From NCBI GenBank assembly GCA_019279435.1, contig JAAALK010000288.1, forward strand, positions 50,349,742 through 50,413,741: a stretch of 64,000 nt of DNA. The letters are read 5' to 3'. This DNA comes from Zizania palustris (Eukaryota; Streptophyta; Magnoliopsida; Poales; Poaceae). Shown here piece after piece: positions 10,819 to 23,400 of this stretch. Each line of letters starts with the position of its first letter. The stretch's first letter is position 1. Position numbers and translations under genes: made by a program. A model generated the notes under the pieces. It ran no database searches and was not told where the DNA came from. It was given only the letters and a program-made list of their open reading frames with translations.

Positions 10819-12407
10819 ACAGCTATATGAGATGGGCAATCAACACAGGGTGCGACAACAGTGGCTTGAGCATCTTTCAGCTCCAGCTAAGCGCTTTCAA
10901 GCTCAGTGGCCAAAGCATCCCTCTCATCAACCCTTTCTGTGTACCTAGACTTTAGAGTCGACAGGTCACACAGAAGCACCTCACAATTCGGGCACTCACT
11001 GCTATCACTTTTCTAACTCATCTATCCTCTTCTTAGCTCCCCTAAGCAGTTTTTCCCGATACTTTAACTCCTGATGATTGCTCTCAAGTAAATCGACAAT
11101 TTCGCGTTCATAAGATGATACCTTTTCGTTGTCGTCGTTGTCATAGTCATCGGAGGAGCTCTTCTCTTCCTTATCCCCAAGAGCCATTGAGCAGAAGCTC
11201 TTGCGGGATCTTCAGCGCTGGTGTGAACGACTCTTCGGTTTGTCCCCGAAAGCCATGAAGCAAAGACCCGCCGGATCATCCTTGTCCTTCCCCTTCCTGA
11301 TGATGATCTCCTCATCACTTGAGCTTGATGAAGAGGAAGAAGACGTGGACTGCTTGGAGTAGCTCTTCTCCATCTCGGCGAAGAAAGCCTTGTTGCGCTT
11401 CTTGTTCTCTCGCCGGTAGTCCTTCAGGGCCTTCTTAAAGAATCTGGTCTTCGGCTTGCCCTTGTTGAAGGAGGAGTTGTCGTGCTTGCCGGAGTTGTGG
11501 AAGCCACCACCGGTGCCCTTCTTGTGTCCATTTCGCTTGGGGCAGTCGGCGATGAAGTGTCCTGGATCACCAAACTCAAAGCACCCGGATTTTGTGCCGT
11601 GTCTTTTGAACATTCTCTTGTCATAGACACGACGCACCCGGTTGTTAAAAAGACACAAATCATCATCTCCCAACAACTCAAGCTGGTCCTCAGTGATAGA
11701 CATCAAGGAGAACCCAGCACAACTCACAGAAGAGGGATCAACAGAAGATGTAGCAAGGTCCAGAGATTTCGATCCAGAACCAGTGAGATTTGATCTCAGT
11801 TGAAGATCAACCTCAATAGCCTTCAGCTTGCTAAATAACTCAGAAATGGTCAAGGTATCATAAGAAGTCTCTCAATGATGGAGGATACCTTGATCTCCCA
11901 GATCTTTGGGTCCAAGGTATGGAGAACCTTGAGCGCCTGCTCGTGATCTGAGACTAACTAAGCTCCCTCAGCCTTGTTGTCCCGAAGCTTGTTTATGATC
12001 GACTAAAAATGACCAAACAACGCTTCAACAGATTCACCCGGCTTCTGTGTGAAGTTCTCATATTCACGTCGGTAGGTCTGATAGAGCTGAGCCTTGACCT
12101 TGGCTGTTCCCTCATGGTGTGCCTTGAGGGTAGCCCAGATCTCTCTCGCAGTGGAGAGATGGCTCACACGTTCAAATTCAGTGGGACCTAAACCAGAAAA
12201 GAGAATGTTCACAGCCTTACTGTTGCTCAGATGCTGGGCAATGATACCAGCAGTACCATGCTCAGCGACTGGCAAAATGACAAACGTGGTGTGAACACAA
12301 ATGTCCCAAATGTCCGAACCCTGGCTCATGAGATAGGCTCGCATGCGAGTCTTCCAATAGTTATAGCCATAGTCTTCCAAGGACGGGACCTTGCCAAGAG
12401 ACGTCAT
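10819..12407 (-). pseudogene. Copia gag, element C1 (broken)
   Basis: Starts MTSLGKVPSLEDYGYNYWKT at 12407, giving the N-terminal Copia gag domain (RMRAYLMSQGSDIWD, FSGLGPTEFERVSHL, ATLKAHHEGTAKVKAQLYQT). A TAG at 12003-12005 replaces the Gln codon found in C2 (FQSIINK). Further on, 11853-11212 encodes the C-terminal half with a zinc knuckle reading CFEFGDPGHFIADC. The second Cys of CX2CX4HX4C is Phe, so zinc binding is probably lost. A Ser-rich acidic tail follows, then a coiled-coil-like segment (11187-11005). The frame is broken between parts, and the 3' end is cut by element B. Not functional. Confidence 0.85.
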
Positions 12408-12472
12408 GGTCACTACTGGGGTTTAGAACCGGTTAAGGTATTGAAAAACCCTAACCTTGCTTTGTTACCACT

Positions 12473-14436
12473 TGTAGGACCGAAAGTAGCGACCAGAAGG
12501 GGGGTGAATGGGCGCCTAAAAATTCTTTCAAATCAATGGCCTGCTCCCAATACCCAATGCACCTCAAAATACTAAACAACAAGGAATGAACAGATAGCCT
12601 AAGTCTAAAGGTATCTAGCCTAGAAGCGACTGAAGTTAAAATCAGAAAAACACTAATACAGTGCGAATAGGCATATAAACAAATATTTAGGACCTGGCAG
12701 ATCAAAAACTTCTCAGCGAAATAATCTAAGTACATATGGAATGAGATGAGAGATTACTGTTCAGAATTTGTCTCTTGTTCGATACTTGCCGAAGCCTGCT
12801 TGCTGTGTCGAAGCCTGCTTCGGAATGACGAAGCTTGCTTCGGAGTCCCTTGACAAAGTCTGCCCAAGGCTGTCGTGAAAGTGCCGAAGGTATTTGGTCT
12901 AGCCTAGTTCGAGGTGGCAAAGAGCGAAGTATGCTTCGAAGCTAAGTACGAGAGTATCGAAGCTTGCTTCGAACAGAGTACTTCGAAGCCTATCCTTCGA
13001 ACAGAAAGCTTCGAACATGACGCATAGACAAACAACCTTCGAAAACAAAGCGAAGACCGACACACGGCAGAAAAACCAAGTCGAAGTCTATGCTCTATAT
13101 TCGGAGCTAGCAAAATCGAAATATGACCTTCGAATCATACTCACTGTGACTTCAAACAAGACAGCAGTACACTTCGAGCGAAGTCTATCAGAAAGACATA
13201 CTCCGAAGCTACGTTCGAAGTCTGTCAAATTAGGCTTCGCAAAATAGCCAAAGTATCCTAGTAACGAAGTGCACCTTCGCACAAATGGTCGAAGTATGTC
13301 AAGCTAACAGACATCACAAAAACGTACTTAGAAGCTAAAAACACAGTGCACAAAATGAAAACGAAGTTCAAGCGAAGCCCTTGGGGATGTCAGATCGAAG
13401 CCTGCCTCACGGAGTTGAGGGACTTCGAACAGAGAGAAGGGGCTTCGCCAGAAACAGACAGAAAAGGGACTTTGCTCCTGTCAACTTGATCAAAAAGATA
13501 CGCAGGAAAAAGCATGCCTAGAGTACTAGTGTACTGTTGCTACAGTGAAGTAGTACTACTTGCAACCAGCAAGAACTAGTACTCCTCATGAAGAATAAAC
13601 TGAAGCAACAGAGAAGCTTCTGCTCAGGAATAAAACAACTGCGTGCAAACCGAACCAACAGAGCCTTAAATGCACACACCAACGAGAATCAAATCTGCCA
13701 AAAAAAGAGGAGAAACACTTGAATCTTAGGAAGAACAGGACATTGCCTGGCGGCGCACACAGGGAGAGAGAGAGAAAAATGCAGGAACAAAAAAATGACC
13801 CAAGGAATGATTGAAAAAGTGATTTCTAGAAGGCTAGTCCAACCCTAGGGATTGGGGCCCTATTTATAGGCTGCCCAATGACCTAGAATATTCCACCAGC
13901 CCCTTAGGGTTTTTTATAAACGCTTAAATAAAGGAAAAGACTCAACTGCCCTTAGGATTTTTTACAGACTCGACTGACTGACTGTGGGCCTATAGATACA
14001 GATGACTTATCCGGAAGCTAAGCTTTCATAGCGACTACGGCTTCTCTTCTGGATAGTCGGATACAAGATCGACTGTTGTCAGTTTTGCGCCGAAACTGAC
14101 AAAACCTCCACCGACTTTGCACTAGGTACCCGGATTGGGCCAGCCCGACTCCGCGGCTCTCTCAGCCCGGCAATCCCTCACCGCCCGTGTACCTGAGTCA
14201 ATCCTGGTCAACAGCCCAGTGGGTCTTCTGCTGCTCCTGGCCCATGTACCTGGATTGGGCCAGCCCGACTTCGCAGCCTCCTCTTCCCATCAGTCGCTTG
14301 CTGCCCGTGTACCTGAGTCACACGCGGCCCATGATGCAGCAGATCTCTTCTCTACTTCTGTCCTCTTTGACTATCGTTGACAATGACTCATCACATCTGG
14401 AGCCATGAGGCCCACGCTATTCAGCATGGCTCCTCA
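12473..14436 (-). repeat. 5' LTR of Copia element C1 (1964 bp)
   Basis: On the minus strand it begins TGAGGAGCCATGCTGAATAG (14436) and ends CTTTCGGTCCTACA (12473). Immediately downstream is a decayed PBS, TGGTAACAAAGC (12471-12460), two mismatches from TGGTATCAGAGC of C2. A TATA region (CCTATAAATAGG) lies near 13862-13873. Between 12780 and 13460 the LTR is packed with GAAGCCTGCTTCG-like words. Flanking CTTCG (14437-14441) should be the target duplication. Confidence 0.85.
14125..14320 (-). repeat. Duplicated 76-bp module in C1 LTR
   Basis: Two copies (14125-14200 and 14245-14320) share GGATTGGGCCAGCCCGACT and GCCCGTGTACCTGAGTCA, separated by 44 bp. The same pair occurs in the LTRs of C2 (16583-16657, 16703-16777) and C3 (55777-55852, 55898-55973). 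The duplication therefore predates the split of these copies. Confidence 0.8.
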
Positions 14437-14742
14437 CTTCGCGTGTCAAAATATAATCTAAGATTTAAGCATATCGAAGTCATGCTTCGCCTAAAATCTA
14501 AGTGTGCTTTGGAGCACTACTCCCGCATTTCATCAAAAACCAAGCATTTCAAAGCCATGCTTCGCTTAATTTAAGTACGCTGAAGCCTTGCTTTTCTTCA
14601 AATTAAAGAGTTCAAAGCCCAAAAGAGGCCTCCATTCAACGCGATATAAGCGTCCGAAGCCGCCAAAAGGTGCACCCCTTCGCATTCTTAATTGCTCGGA
14701 CCGACAACGACTAAGTCCCTAGCCGCCATGCGCAAGGGGGGA
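14437..14742. other. Element E spacer, no gene
   Basis: Degenerate spacer with repeated GAAGCCATGCTTCG-like words. No ORF or RNA gene is visible. By analogy with X it would lie between pol and the antisense gene. Confidence 0.4.
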
Positions 14743-14982
14743 CCGAGGTACGTATGCGAAGCGTGCGAATGAAATGCGCGGTACGAGCATGAAAAGCTAA
14801 ACATTTGGAACACTCAATTTATGTGAAGCATGCAAACAAAGTATGCAAATATAACAAATATCATTCACCGAGGTATGTATGCGAATGAAATGCGCAGTAC
14901 GAGCGTGTCAAGCTAAAGTTCGGAACAATCAATTTATGCAAAGCTTGCAAATGAAGTAAGCAAATATAACAAATCTCATTCA
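14743..14982. repeat. Tandem duplication, 125 + 115 bp
   Basis: Two adjacent copies (14743-14867 and 14868-14982) both begin CCGAGGTAYGTATGCGAA, contain GAAATGCGC and AATTTATG, and end CAAATATAACAAAT then TCATTCA. They occupy the place of the minisatellite in A and X but share no obvious sequence with it. Confidence 0.8.
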
Positions 14983-16482
14983 TTGCATGATAAAAATGAA
15001 GTATGTTGCAAATACACTTTGAAAACAAAAAACTACGAGTAATCTGTATCTAAGCCTAAGAAAAAGTGAGCTCGAGGCCCCGATATGTTCGACCCTCGCT
15101 TGCTCTTCTTCCGGGCAAGGCCCCCTCCGCTGGACAAAGCTGCGTCGGAGCCTGATCTCCCGCGGCCAAACCGTCAACACTCCAAAGCCTACAGTCCTCG
15201 TCTTTCGCCTTGTAGGTTGGTCCAACTCTAAGACGAAGGCAGAAAAGTCTAGGGCTTCATCACCTTGTAAGGCCACAACCGAAGACTGCACCCCATCGCC
15301 ACTTAAGCCCACTTCAAAACAGGTTAAGTCTAGTGAGGATGAGGAACTCCGGATGGCAGCCAACAGCTGTTGGGATACTTCGGGAATGGCTTTGCCCCTG
15401 GGACCCCTCAGAAGTTTGAACCGAGGAGGGCATTCAGACCTAGCTACTTCGAGCACCACCCAAAGTTGGCGAAGCTCTTCTAAGTGCTCAAGCATTTCGA
15501 AGTCAACATCCAAAGGCTAAGCCTAGGAAGGTATAAAGTACTACCACATTTCTATTAATAAACTGATAAGGCATTTATAGGCCTATGACTACGAATTACG
15601 AAAGAGCCTAAGCTGGCGAGGTTTCGACGTCGAAGGCTGAGCTGGCGAGGCTTGCGCCCTGGCTTGGCGAAGGCGGGAGATCCGTTGGAGGTCGAGGACC
15701 GCTTTGCACCCGTGGGCCTTCCAGGGTTCTTGAAGTCGGCTCCATGCTCCGCGGACATCTGAGGGTGGCAAAACCAAGTGCTGGCCTCTAAAGGCCATAG
15801 GCGTGACTGAGGTCGCCGCCTCGAGGTGGTTGCACCCCGCGTCGTGAAGCATTTGCAACACTCCTTGGCCAGCCACTCGACCGGCCATCAGCACGAAGCC
15901 CTTCATCAACCCCTCCGCCATCGCAGCAGCCGTCCGAAGGAACTCTAGGTGATCCCCGACTAGATCTTGAGGATTGAAGTCCAGGGCCAGGCACTCGGTC
16001 CCCAGTTGTTCGAGGACTATGGTCATGCTCGAGGCGGCCTTGTCTACCCCTCGGACCACGAAGTCTTCCAGAGACTAGTTAGCCGCGTGAAGATGAGAGC
16101 ACTCCGTCGCCATATTTGCCCTAGTTTCCTCCGAAGCCTGAAGTGCTTCTCAAAGCCTCTCTTTCTCTGAGGTCAAGGCTTCCCTTGCCTTGACTGTATC
16201 AGACCTCGCCTCCTCTGCCAATTCCTCAGCTAGCCTTCGCCTCTCGGCCTCCTCTGAAGCTTGGCGCCGAAGGGTGTCCCTCTCCTCCGGTAAGAGGGTC
16301 ATCCGATGATCCACAGAGGCTGCTACTGCAGCGTTCAGCGCGAAGGCCTAAAAAGATTCAAAAAAATCCTAAGTGTTGATTAAAGAAGCTAGTATCACTC
16401 GGAGCCCGCATGAAGCTTCACTCACCTGGATGATGGCTTCGTAGGCATTTGCGGATAAACTGTGCCACCAAGTGAGAAACCA

Positions 16483-18066
16483 TGTTGAAGAATATGGTTT
16501 TGATACTATAGATATGATGAGTGATTGTCAACGGAAGTCAAAGAAGAAGAGAAATGAAGACATGCCCAGTCTGAGGCGCGTGTGACTCAGGTACATGGGC
16601 AGCAAGTGACGGCCGGGTAGAGGAGTCGTGGAGTCGGGCTGGCCCAATCCGGGTACATGGGCTAGGAGCTTTAGATGATCCACTGGTCTGTTGACTGGGT
16701 TCTACTCAGGTACACGGGCGGCGAGCGATTGCCGGGCTGAGGAAGCTGTGGGGTCGAGTTGGCCCAATCCGGGTACCCGGTGCGAAGACGGTGGACGCTT
16801 TGTCAGGATATTAATATTTAGTTTTTAAGTTTAGAATATTCTTATTTGAGTCAGGATATTTTTCTAAGAATATTTTAGTAATTTTTGGAATTTATTTGAG
16901 TCAGTTTAATTTACCCTAGGCGTAAATTAGTCTTTTCATGTATTAGTAGTCGCCTATAAATAGGCCCCTATCCTCCCTGGGGATAGATGACTGTTTTCAA
17001 TAGATCAATCTATAGTCCACATTTTGTTTTTTCCGCTGCAAGTTTTTTACTTTCTTCATCTACGAACACTGTAGCAGCCTTGGCCGTGAAGATTGCCGGT
17101 CCCTTAGCAGGCATTGCTTTTCACGGGTTGACGCAGGCGGGCTCCGGCAAACTCCATCAACGGCAAGCTTTGTTTTTGTCATGCGTTAGGTGGCAGAAAG
17201 CCATGGTGGCTTTTCCCGCGGCACATGAAAAAGATGGCGGCAGCCGAGAGAGCCACGTCAGGTGGGCCGCACGGGCGTGTAGCACGACGGTCAGCCTCCA
17301 ACACACATCGGAATTTTTTTCTTGGACTACGAAGTCGTCAACGTGCGCAGGAGTGCTCGTTATGGGGGCAGCTTTTGGTATGGGCCCTGGCGCCTGTGCG
17401 TTCGCTCCATGCGACATGAGGCAGCGTGCGCTGCAGTGATTTACGGCTCTGGTTGCTTGCGGGTACAACAGTCCTAGCTATTCAGTTTTTCCACGCACGG
17501 CGATGAGCACGATGACTCAGGTAAGTTTCTAATCTCATATTTTTTAGTAGATCATTTTAAGAGATAATCATCTATTAATTAATTAGCGAAAATTTGTTTA
17601 GAAATTTCGTGGTAATTTAATCTGCCTAAATATTTTTAGTACTCGTATATTTTTATTTTAATATTCTTTAATCTGCTCGTATAAAAAGAAAAATTTATTA
17701 ATAGTCGCAGTAATATTTTTATTCTAGATTTACTTGAAATATTTTAGTTTTATTTCTATATTAATTTCTGGATTTACATGTTTTATTCATTTAATTAGTA
17801 TTGTATTTTTAGACTGAAAAATAAATATTTCGTGATTTATCAAGGTGTTTTTATTTACTGCAGTATTTTTATTTAGTTCATCTTTGATATCATTTTAATT
17901 AGGGCACCGTTCATTTTTAGGGTAGATAACTTTAGTTCTTGTAATTTGATTTTATAATATTATTTGTCTGGTTAAGTTTGTTTGGGTGTTGGGATTAGCA
18001 TATGGTTTAGTAAGAAATTTTTAGGCGCCCATTCACCCCCCTCTGGTCGCTACTTTCGGTACTACA
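16483..18066 (+). repeat. 5' LTR of C2 (about 1584 bp)
   Basis: Begins near TGTTGAAGAATATGG and ends CTTTCGGTACTACA. The duplicated 76-bp module is at 16583-16777 and a TATA box CCTATAAATAGG near 16953-16964. The last 300 bp are AT-rich and are matched by the 3' LTR remnant. The start is set by alignment with C1 and C3 and could be off by a few bases. Confidence 0.8.
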
Positions 18067-18068
18067 AG

Positions 18069-18080
18069 TGGTATCAGAGC
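18069..18080 (+). other. Primer binding site, initiator tRNA-Met type (C2)
   Basis: TGGTATCAGAGC two bases after the LTR, complementary to the 3' end of initiator tRNA-Met, the usual primer of plant Copia elements. Confidence 0.9.
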
Positions 18081-18132
18081 GAGGTTAGGTTTTTTCTAAT
18101 ATCTTAACCGATTCTAAACCTAGGTAGTGACC

Positions 18133-20480
18133 ATGACGTCTTCTAGTAAAATCCCGTCCGTATAAGCTTTTGGCTACACTTATTGGAAGACTCGCATGCG
18201 AGCATACCTTATGAGCGAGAGCTCGGACATATGGGAGATTTTTGTTCATCCTACTTTCACCATAGTGACTATTGCTACGGATACTGCACCAGATGTAGTT
18301 ACCCAGCATCAAAATAATAGTAAAGCGGTGAACATTTTATTTTCTGGTCTAGATTCTAGTGAGTTTGAGCGTGTTAGCCATCTCACTACTGCACGACAGA
18401 TCTGGGCTACCCTCTAGGCACACCATGAGGGAACATCTCAGGTCAAGGCTAGGCTCTACGAGACCTACCGGCGTGAGTATGAAAATTTCTCACAGAAGTC
18501 GGGTGAGACTGTTGAGGCTTTGTTTGGTCGTTTTCAATCGATCATTAACAAGCTTCGCGTTAACAAGGCCGAGTGTGATCAACTGGTCTCAGATCATGAA
18601 CAGACGCTTAAGGTACTCCATACTTTGGACCCTAAGATCTAGGAGATCAAGGTTTCTTCTATTGTTGAGAGCGCATCTTATGATACCTTGACCGTCGCAG
18701 AGCTTTTTAGTATGCTCAAGGCCTTAGAGGTCGATATCCAGTTAAGATAAAATCTCACTGGTTCAGGGTCAAAGATTCTGGCGCTTGCGTCACCGTCTGC
18801 TAATCCTAATGCTATGAGTTGTACTGCTTTTTCCATGAATTCTATCTCCGAGGAACAACTTGATACTCTAGGAGATGATGATCTGTGCTTGTTTAACAAC
18901 CGGGTGCGACGTGTCTATGATAAGCGAATGTTTAAGAGACACAGCACAAAATTCGGGTGCTTTGAGTGTGGTGATACAGGTCATTTCATTGCCGACTGCC
19001 CCAAGCAGAAGAATTACAAGAAGGGAACTGATGACAACTCCTATGACTCCGACAAGTACGACAACTCCATGAAGGGCAAGCCCAAGACAAGATTCTTTCG
19101 AAAGGCTTTGAAGGACTACAGGCATGAGATCAAGAAGCGAGACAAGGCTTTCTTCACAGATATGGAGAAAAGTTACTCCAAGAGATCCTCGTCTTCCTCC
19201 TCATCTTTGAGTTCAAGTGATGAAGAGATCGTGATCAGGAAGGGGAAGGACAGGGATGATCCGGCGGGCCTCTATTTCTTGGCCTTAGGGGACAAGCCGA
19301 AGATACGCTCACGTGACAGCTGAAAAACTCACAAGAGCTTCTGCTCAATGGCTCTTGGGGAGAAGAAAGAAAAGGACTCCTCCAACGACTCCGACGACGA
19401 CGACGATGAGAAGGTATCATCCTATGACCAAGAAGTTGTTAATTTACTAGACCAGAACCGTCAGGAGTTGAAGTATCGGGAGAAACTGCTCAGAGGGTCT
19501 AAGAAGAGGATAGATGAGCTTGAGAGTGAGCTTGCCACGATGTATGGCAAGATTGAAAGTTTGTCTTATTCCCCTCGCTTGGGTGATAGTGGTGAGTGCC
19601 CTAACTGTGAGGTGTTGTTATGTGACCTGACGACTCTTAAGTCCAGTACACAGAGAAAGTAGATGAGAGAGATGCTTTGGCCACTGATGTTGAAAGCGCT
19701 CAGCTGGAGCTAAAAGATGCTCATGCCACTATCGTCGCACCTTGTGTAGACTGCCCATCCCATTTAGCTAGTATAGCTGAGCTGAGAGCCAAGAGTGATG
19801 AGCAGTTGATCGAGTTAGATGGAGTGAGAGCTGAGTTGGAGCAGACTAAGCTAGAGCTTGAGACCTTGTCAGTTCCACCCACTATTTTTGAGAACTGCCT
19901 GTCCATTAGAATGGAGTTGATTAGGTGGAGGTGTTAGCTTCATTAAGAGAGGAGCTAGCTGATGTTCAGAACGAGAACTTTTACCTCCATCAGATCCTGA
20001 GTTGGATTAGTGCCAAAGAGCCACAACTCGGCATGATGATCCAGCAGTTCAAGAGACAGGATGGGTTTGGGGTAGGTTACACCTATACCAAGGCTGATTT
20101 TGAGAGTGCCATTAGCTGAGCAGTGGAGTGGAGTAAGATGACTCTCGAACAGAGATATCCCAAGACTCACTCCACTGAGTCCTTTAAGGATAGTTAGCCC
20201 AAGGATGGATTGATCCAAGAACAACCTAAAGCTCCACCTAAGAAGCAGATTTGGGTTCCAAAGCCTAAAACTCTCCACACTTCTCTTGATTCTTTACCTG
20301 GACCCCCTCACACCAAAGCTGCTACACCAAACACCACCAAGCCTAAGAATCCTAAGCCACAACAACATCCCAAGAAGCCTACCTATCACTGTGAGTTCTG
20401 CCAGAGAGATAGGCATCTTGAGGAGTTTTGCTTCAGGAGGAAGCGGGTTGAGCGAGCAGAGAGAGCTCGAGGTGGGTAGG
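18133..20480 (+). pseudogene. Copia gag, element C2 (large, two zinc knuckles)
   Basis: ATG at 18133 in the context of the gag start of C1. The N-terminal Copia gag domain follows (MRAYLMSESSDIWEI, FSGLDSSEFERVSHL). A zinc knuckle CFECGDTGHFIADC near 18957-18998 has the full CX2CX4HX4C pattern. A Ser/acid stretch and coiled-coil segments follow (19348-19937). A second knuckle-like CEFCQRDRHLEEFC lies near 20392-20433. The same frame holds stops near 18163, 18415, 18640 and 18748. Against C1, one is TGG to TAG (near 18640), another AAG to TAG (near 18415). Frame changes follow after 19320. Gag would form the particle core; this copy cannot be translated whole. Confidence 0.88.
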
Positions 20481-23400
20481 AGCAGTTCTACCAGCAGGGT
20501 GGTAGACAGAGAGTTCCTCGATGTAGAGAGAGGCTAGAGGCCAGGCCACGTCGTGTAGGTGGTGGTAGAGGAGACGATTTTTATGATCGTGCTTCGGAGG
20601 GTGGTTTCCGTTCCCGCACAGTTCCAGATCGTTATGGATACGGTTTTGGACCTCGTGACCATGATTTTAGACAGAACAGAGGACTGCGCTTTGAGCCACG
20701 TTTTGGTCTAGACTCATATGATTCCTTCTGCTTTCCTACTTACGAGCAGATGGCTCAACACTAGTTTAGTACTTTTGCTAGACCTAGTGGTCGACCATTT
20801 GCTCCCACTCATGACCATTGATCTTGTAGGATCGAGGACTGTAGGACGTATGGATCATGGATTCAGGATGTTCTCGCCATATGACGGGACACCACAGATG
20901 GTTCTCCAGCCTCACTCCCCGGAGCTCCATGGAATACATCACTTTCGGGAACAGTGGTCAAGGGAAGGTACAAGGTATTGGGTCGATTCGTATTTATGAT
21001 TATTTCTCTTTGAAGAATGTTGCTTTAGTTGGAAATCTGAACTTTAATCTAATTTCTGTTTTGCAACTTCTTGAGGGTGGTTTAGAAGTGCGCTTTAAGA
21101 AGGGCATATCTTCTGTTGTTGATTCTAGAGGATCTTTAGTTTGTCGAATCTTACCTTTCGGTGAGGTTTTTTCATATTGATTTCTCTAGTTCTTCTGGCC
21201 CTTCTCGCTGTCTAATGGTCGGATCCTCCTCTGAGCTATGGAAGTGGCATAGAAGGTTAGGTCACTTGAGCTTTGATCTGCTTGTCAGGTTGAGTTCTAT
21301 GGATCTTATCCGAGGTTTGCCTAAGCTTAAAATGGAGAAGGATCTAGTTTGTCATCCACATCGTCATGGGAAAATGGTTGCCGCTTCTCACGCACCTGTG
21401 ACTCAGGTGATGGCTTCGTACCCGGGAGAGCTGTTGCACATGGATACAATAGGTCCAGCTCGAGTACGCTCAGTCGGTGGGAAGTGGTACACCCTTGTAA
21501 TAGTTGACGATTTTTCTCGATTCTCGTGGGTTTACTTTCTAGAGTCTAAGGATGAGACTTTTTAGTATGTTTATGACCTGATTTTGAAGCTGAAGAACGA
21601 GAATAATGGTCTGATGCGAGAAATTCATTCGGACAACAGATCTGAGTTTAAGAACTCTCAGTTGGTCATTTTTTGTAGTGATCAGGGTCTTGATCATCAG
21701 TTCTCTGCTCCTTACACTCCCCCACAGAACGACATTGTGGAACGAAAGAATCGCATGCTTGTCGAGATGGCCAGGACGATGCTTGATGAGCATAGGACTC
21801 CGAGGCATTTTTGGGCTGAAGCAATGAACACAGCTTGCTATCTTGCCAACTGCATTTTTCTTAGAGCTTACTTAGGTAAGACATCATATGAGTTGCATTT
21901 TGGTAGATAGCCCAAGGTGAGTCACTTGCGAGCTTTTGGATGCAAGTGCTTTGTGCTTAAGAAGGGAGGGCATTTGGACAAGTTTGAGTCTCGTTGCTGG
22001 GATGGAGTCTTTCTTGGTTATACTTTGCATTCACAAGGCTTTCGTGTTTGGAACCTAGACTCTCAGATGCTTGTCGAGACTTGTGAGGTTTCTTTTGATG
22101 AGTCTTTGCCATCGCCGACTCGTTCTTTGAACTTTCTGAAGACGATGACCCTCCTGCTGATGATGAGGGTGGGCCCTCTGCATCGCCTGTAGACCCCACA
22201 CCTTCTGAGACTTCGACTGAGGATGAGGACGGACCTCTAATTACTCCTACTTCGATCGAGCCTCCTCAGCCGAGTCCGGAGGTGCCAGGTGTTGACTCCG
22301 GTGAGATGACTTCTCAGCCGAGTCTAGAGGAGCGTGTTGCTGACTCTGGTGAGGTGACTTCAGATCACCTAAGATCCCGAGCAGTTCAGCGTGATCACCC
22401 TTCAGAGCTCATCATAGGTGACCTTATTGAGAGATCCTTACGTTCCTCAGCTTGTTCACTTGCTATGTTTGCTGAATCTGCTTTTGTTGCTACTTTTGAG
22501 CCCAGAGACATTTCTCATGCTCTTTCTGATTCAAATTGGATAAAGGCCATGCAAGAAGAGCATGAAAATTTTGTTCGCAATCGGGTTTGGACACTAGTTG
22601 AGCTGCCACCTGAATGCAACACCATAGGCACCAACTGGTGTTGTGGTGCGCAACAAAGCTCGATTAGTGGCACAGGGTTTCTATCAAAAGTAAGGTATTG
22701 ACTTTGAAGAAACCTTCGCCCCTGTTGTTCGCCTTGAGTCCATTCGTATTCTTTTGGCCTTTGCTTCTTCTAAAGGTTTTAAGCTTCATCAAATGGATGT
22801 CAAGAGTGCTTTTCTAAACGGGTATATAGAGGAGGAGGTCTATGTTAAGCAACCCCCCGGTTTCGAGAACCCTAAATTTCCACGACATGTTTACAAGTTG
22901 CAGAAGGCTTTATACGGTCTTAAGCAGGCCCCAGGGCTTGGTATGATCGTCTGAAGCAGTTCTTGTTGCAGAAAGGTTTTGTGATGGGTTCTGTGGACAA
23001 GACTCTTTTCTTGCTTAGAGATGGCGCACACTTATTGGTCGCTCAGATTTATGTTGATGATATTATTGTTGGTGGTTCTACTAAAGAACTTGTATCCAAG
23101 TTTTCTGAGCATATGCATAGTGAGTTTGAGATGAGTCTCATGGGAGAACTCAAGTACTTTTTAGGGCTCCAGATCAAGTAGACTAGGACGACATTTTCAT
23201 CTACCAGGGTAAGTATACACGAGATATGCTAAAGAAATTTGACTTTGGTGGAGAGCTAAAGCCACAGATGACCCCAATGGGTACATCTGGAGGTCTGGAC
23301 AAGGACGAGAACGACATCAAGGTAAACGAGAGAGAGTATCGAGGGATGATCGGATCCCTGATATACTTGACTGCGACGAGACCAGACATTCAGTTTGCTG

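Larger units (their letters stand above)
10819..14436 (-). mobile_element. Element C1: Copia retrotransposon, 5' LTR and gag
   Basis: Minus-strand Copia element with 5' LTR (14436 down to 12473), degenerate primer binding site and gag, cut at 10819 by element B. Its gag and LTR are homologous to C2 (16483-24893). The large gag with a zinc knuckle and the initiator-Met PBS suggest the SIRE/Maximus branch (inference). Confidence 0.85.

Noticed and set aside
12780..13460. Heat-shock elements in the C1 LTR
   Set aside because: The repeated words are mostly TTCGAA without the two-base spacing of nGAAnnTTCn. Only scattered GAAGCTTC fits, too little to claim.
20210..20479. Possible host zinc-finger gene
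   Set aside because: It lies in the gag frame order of Copia C2 just before protease; it is the second gag knuckle.
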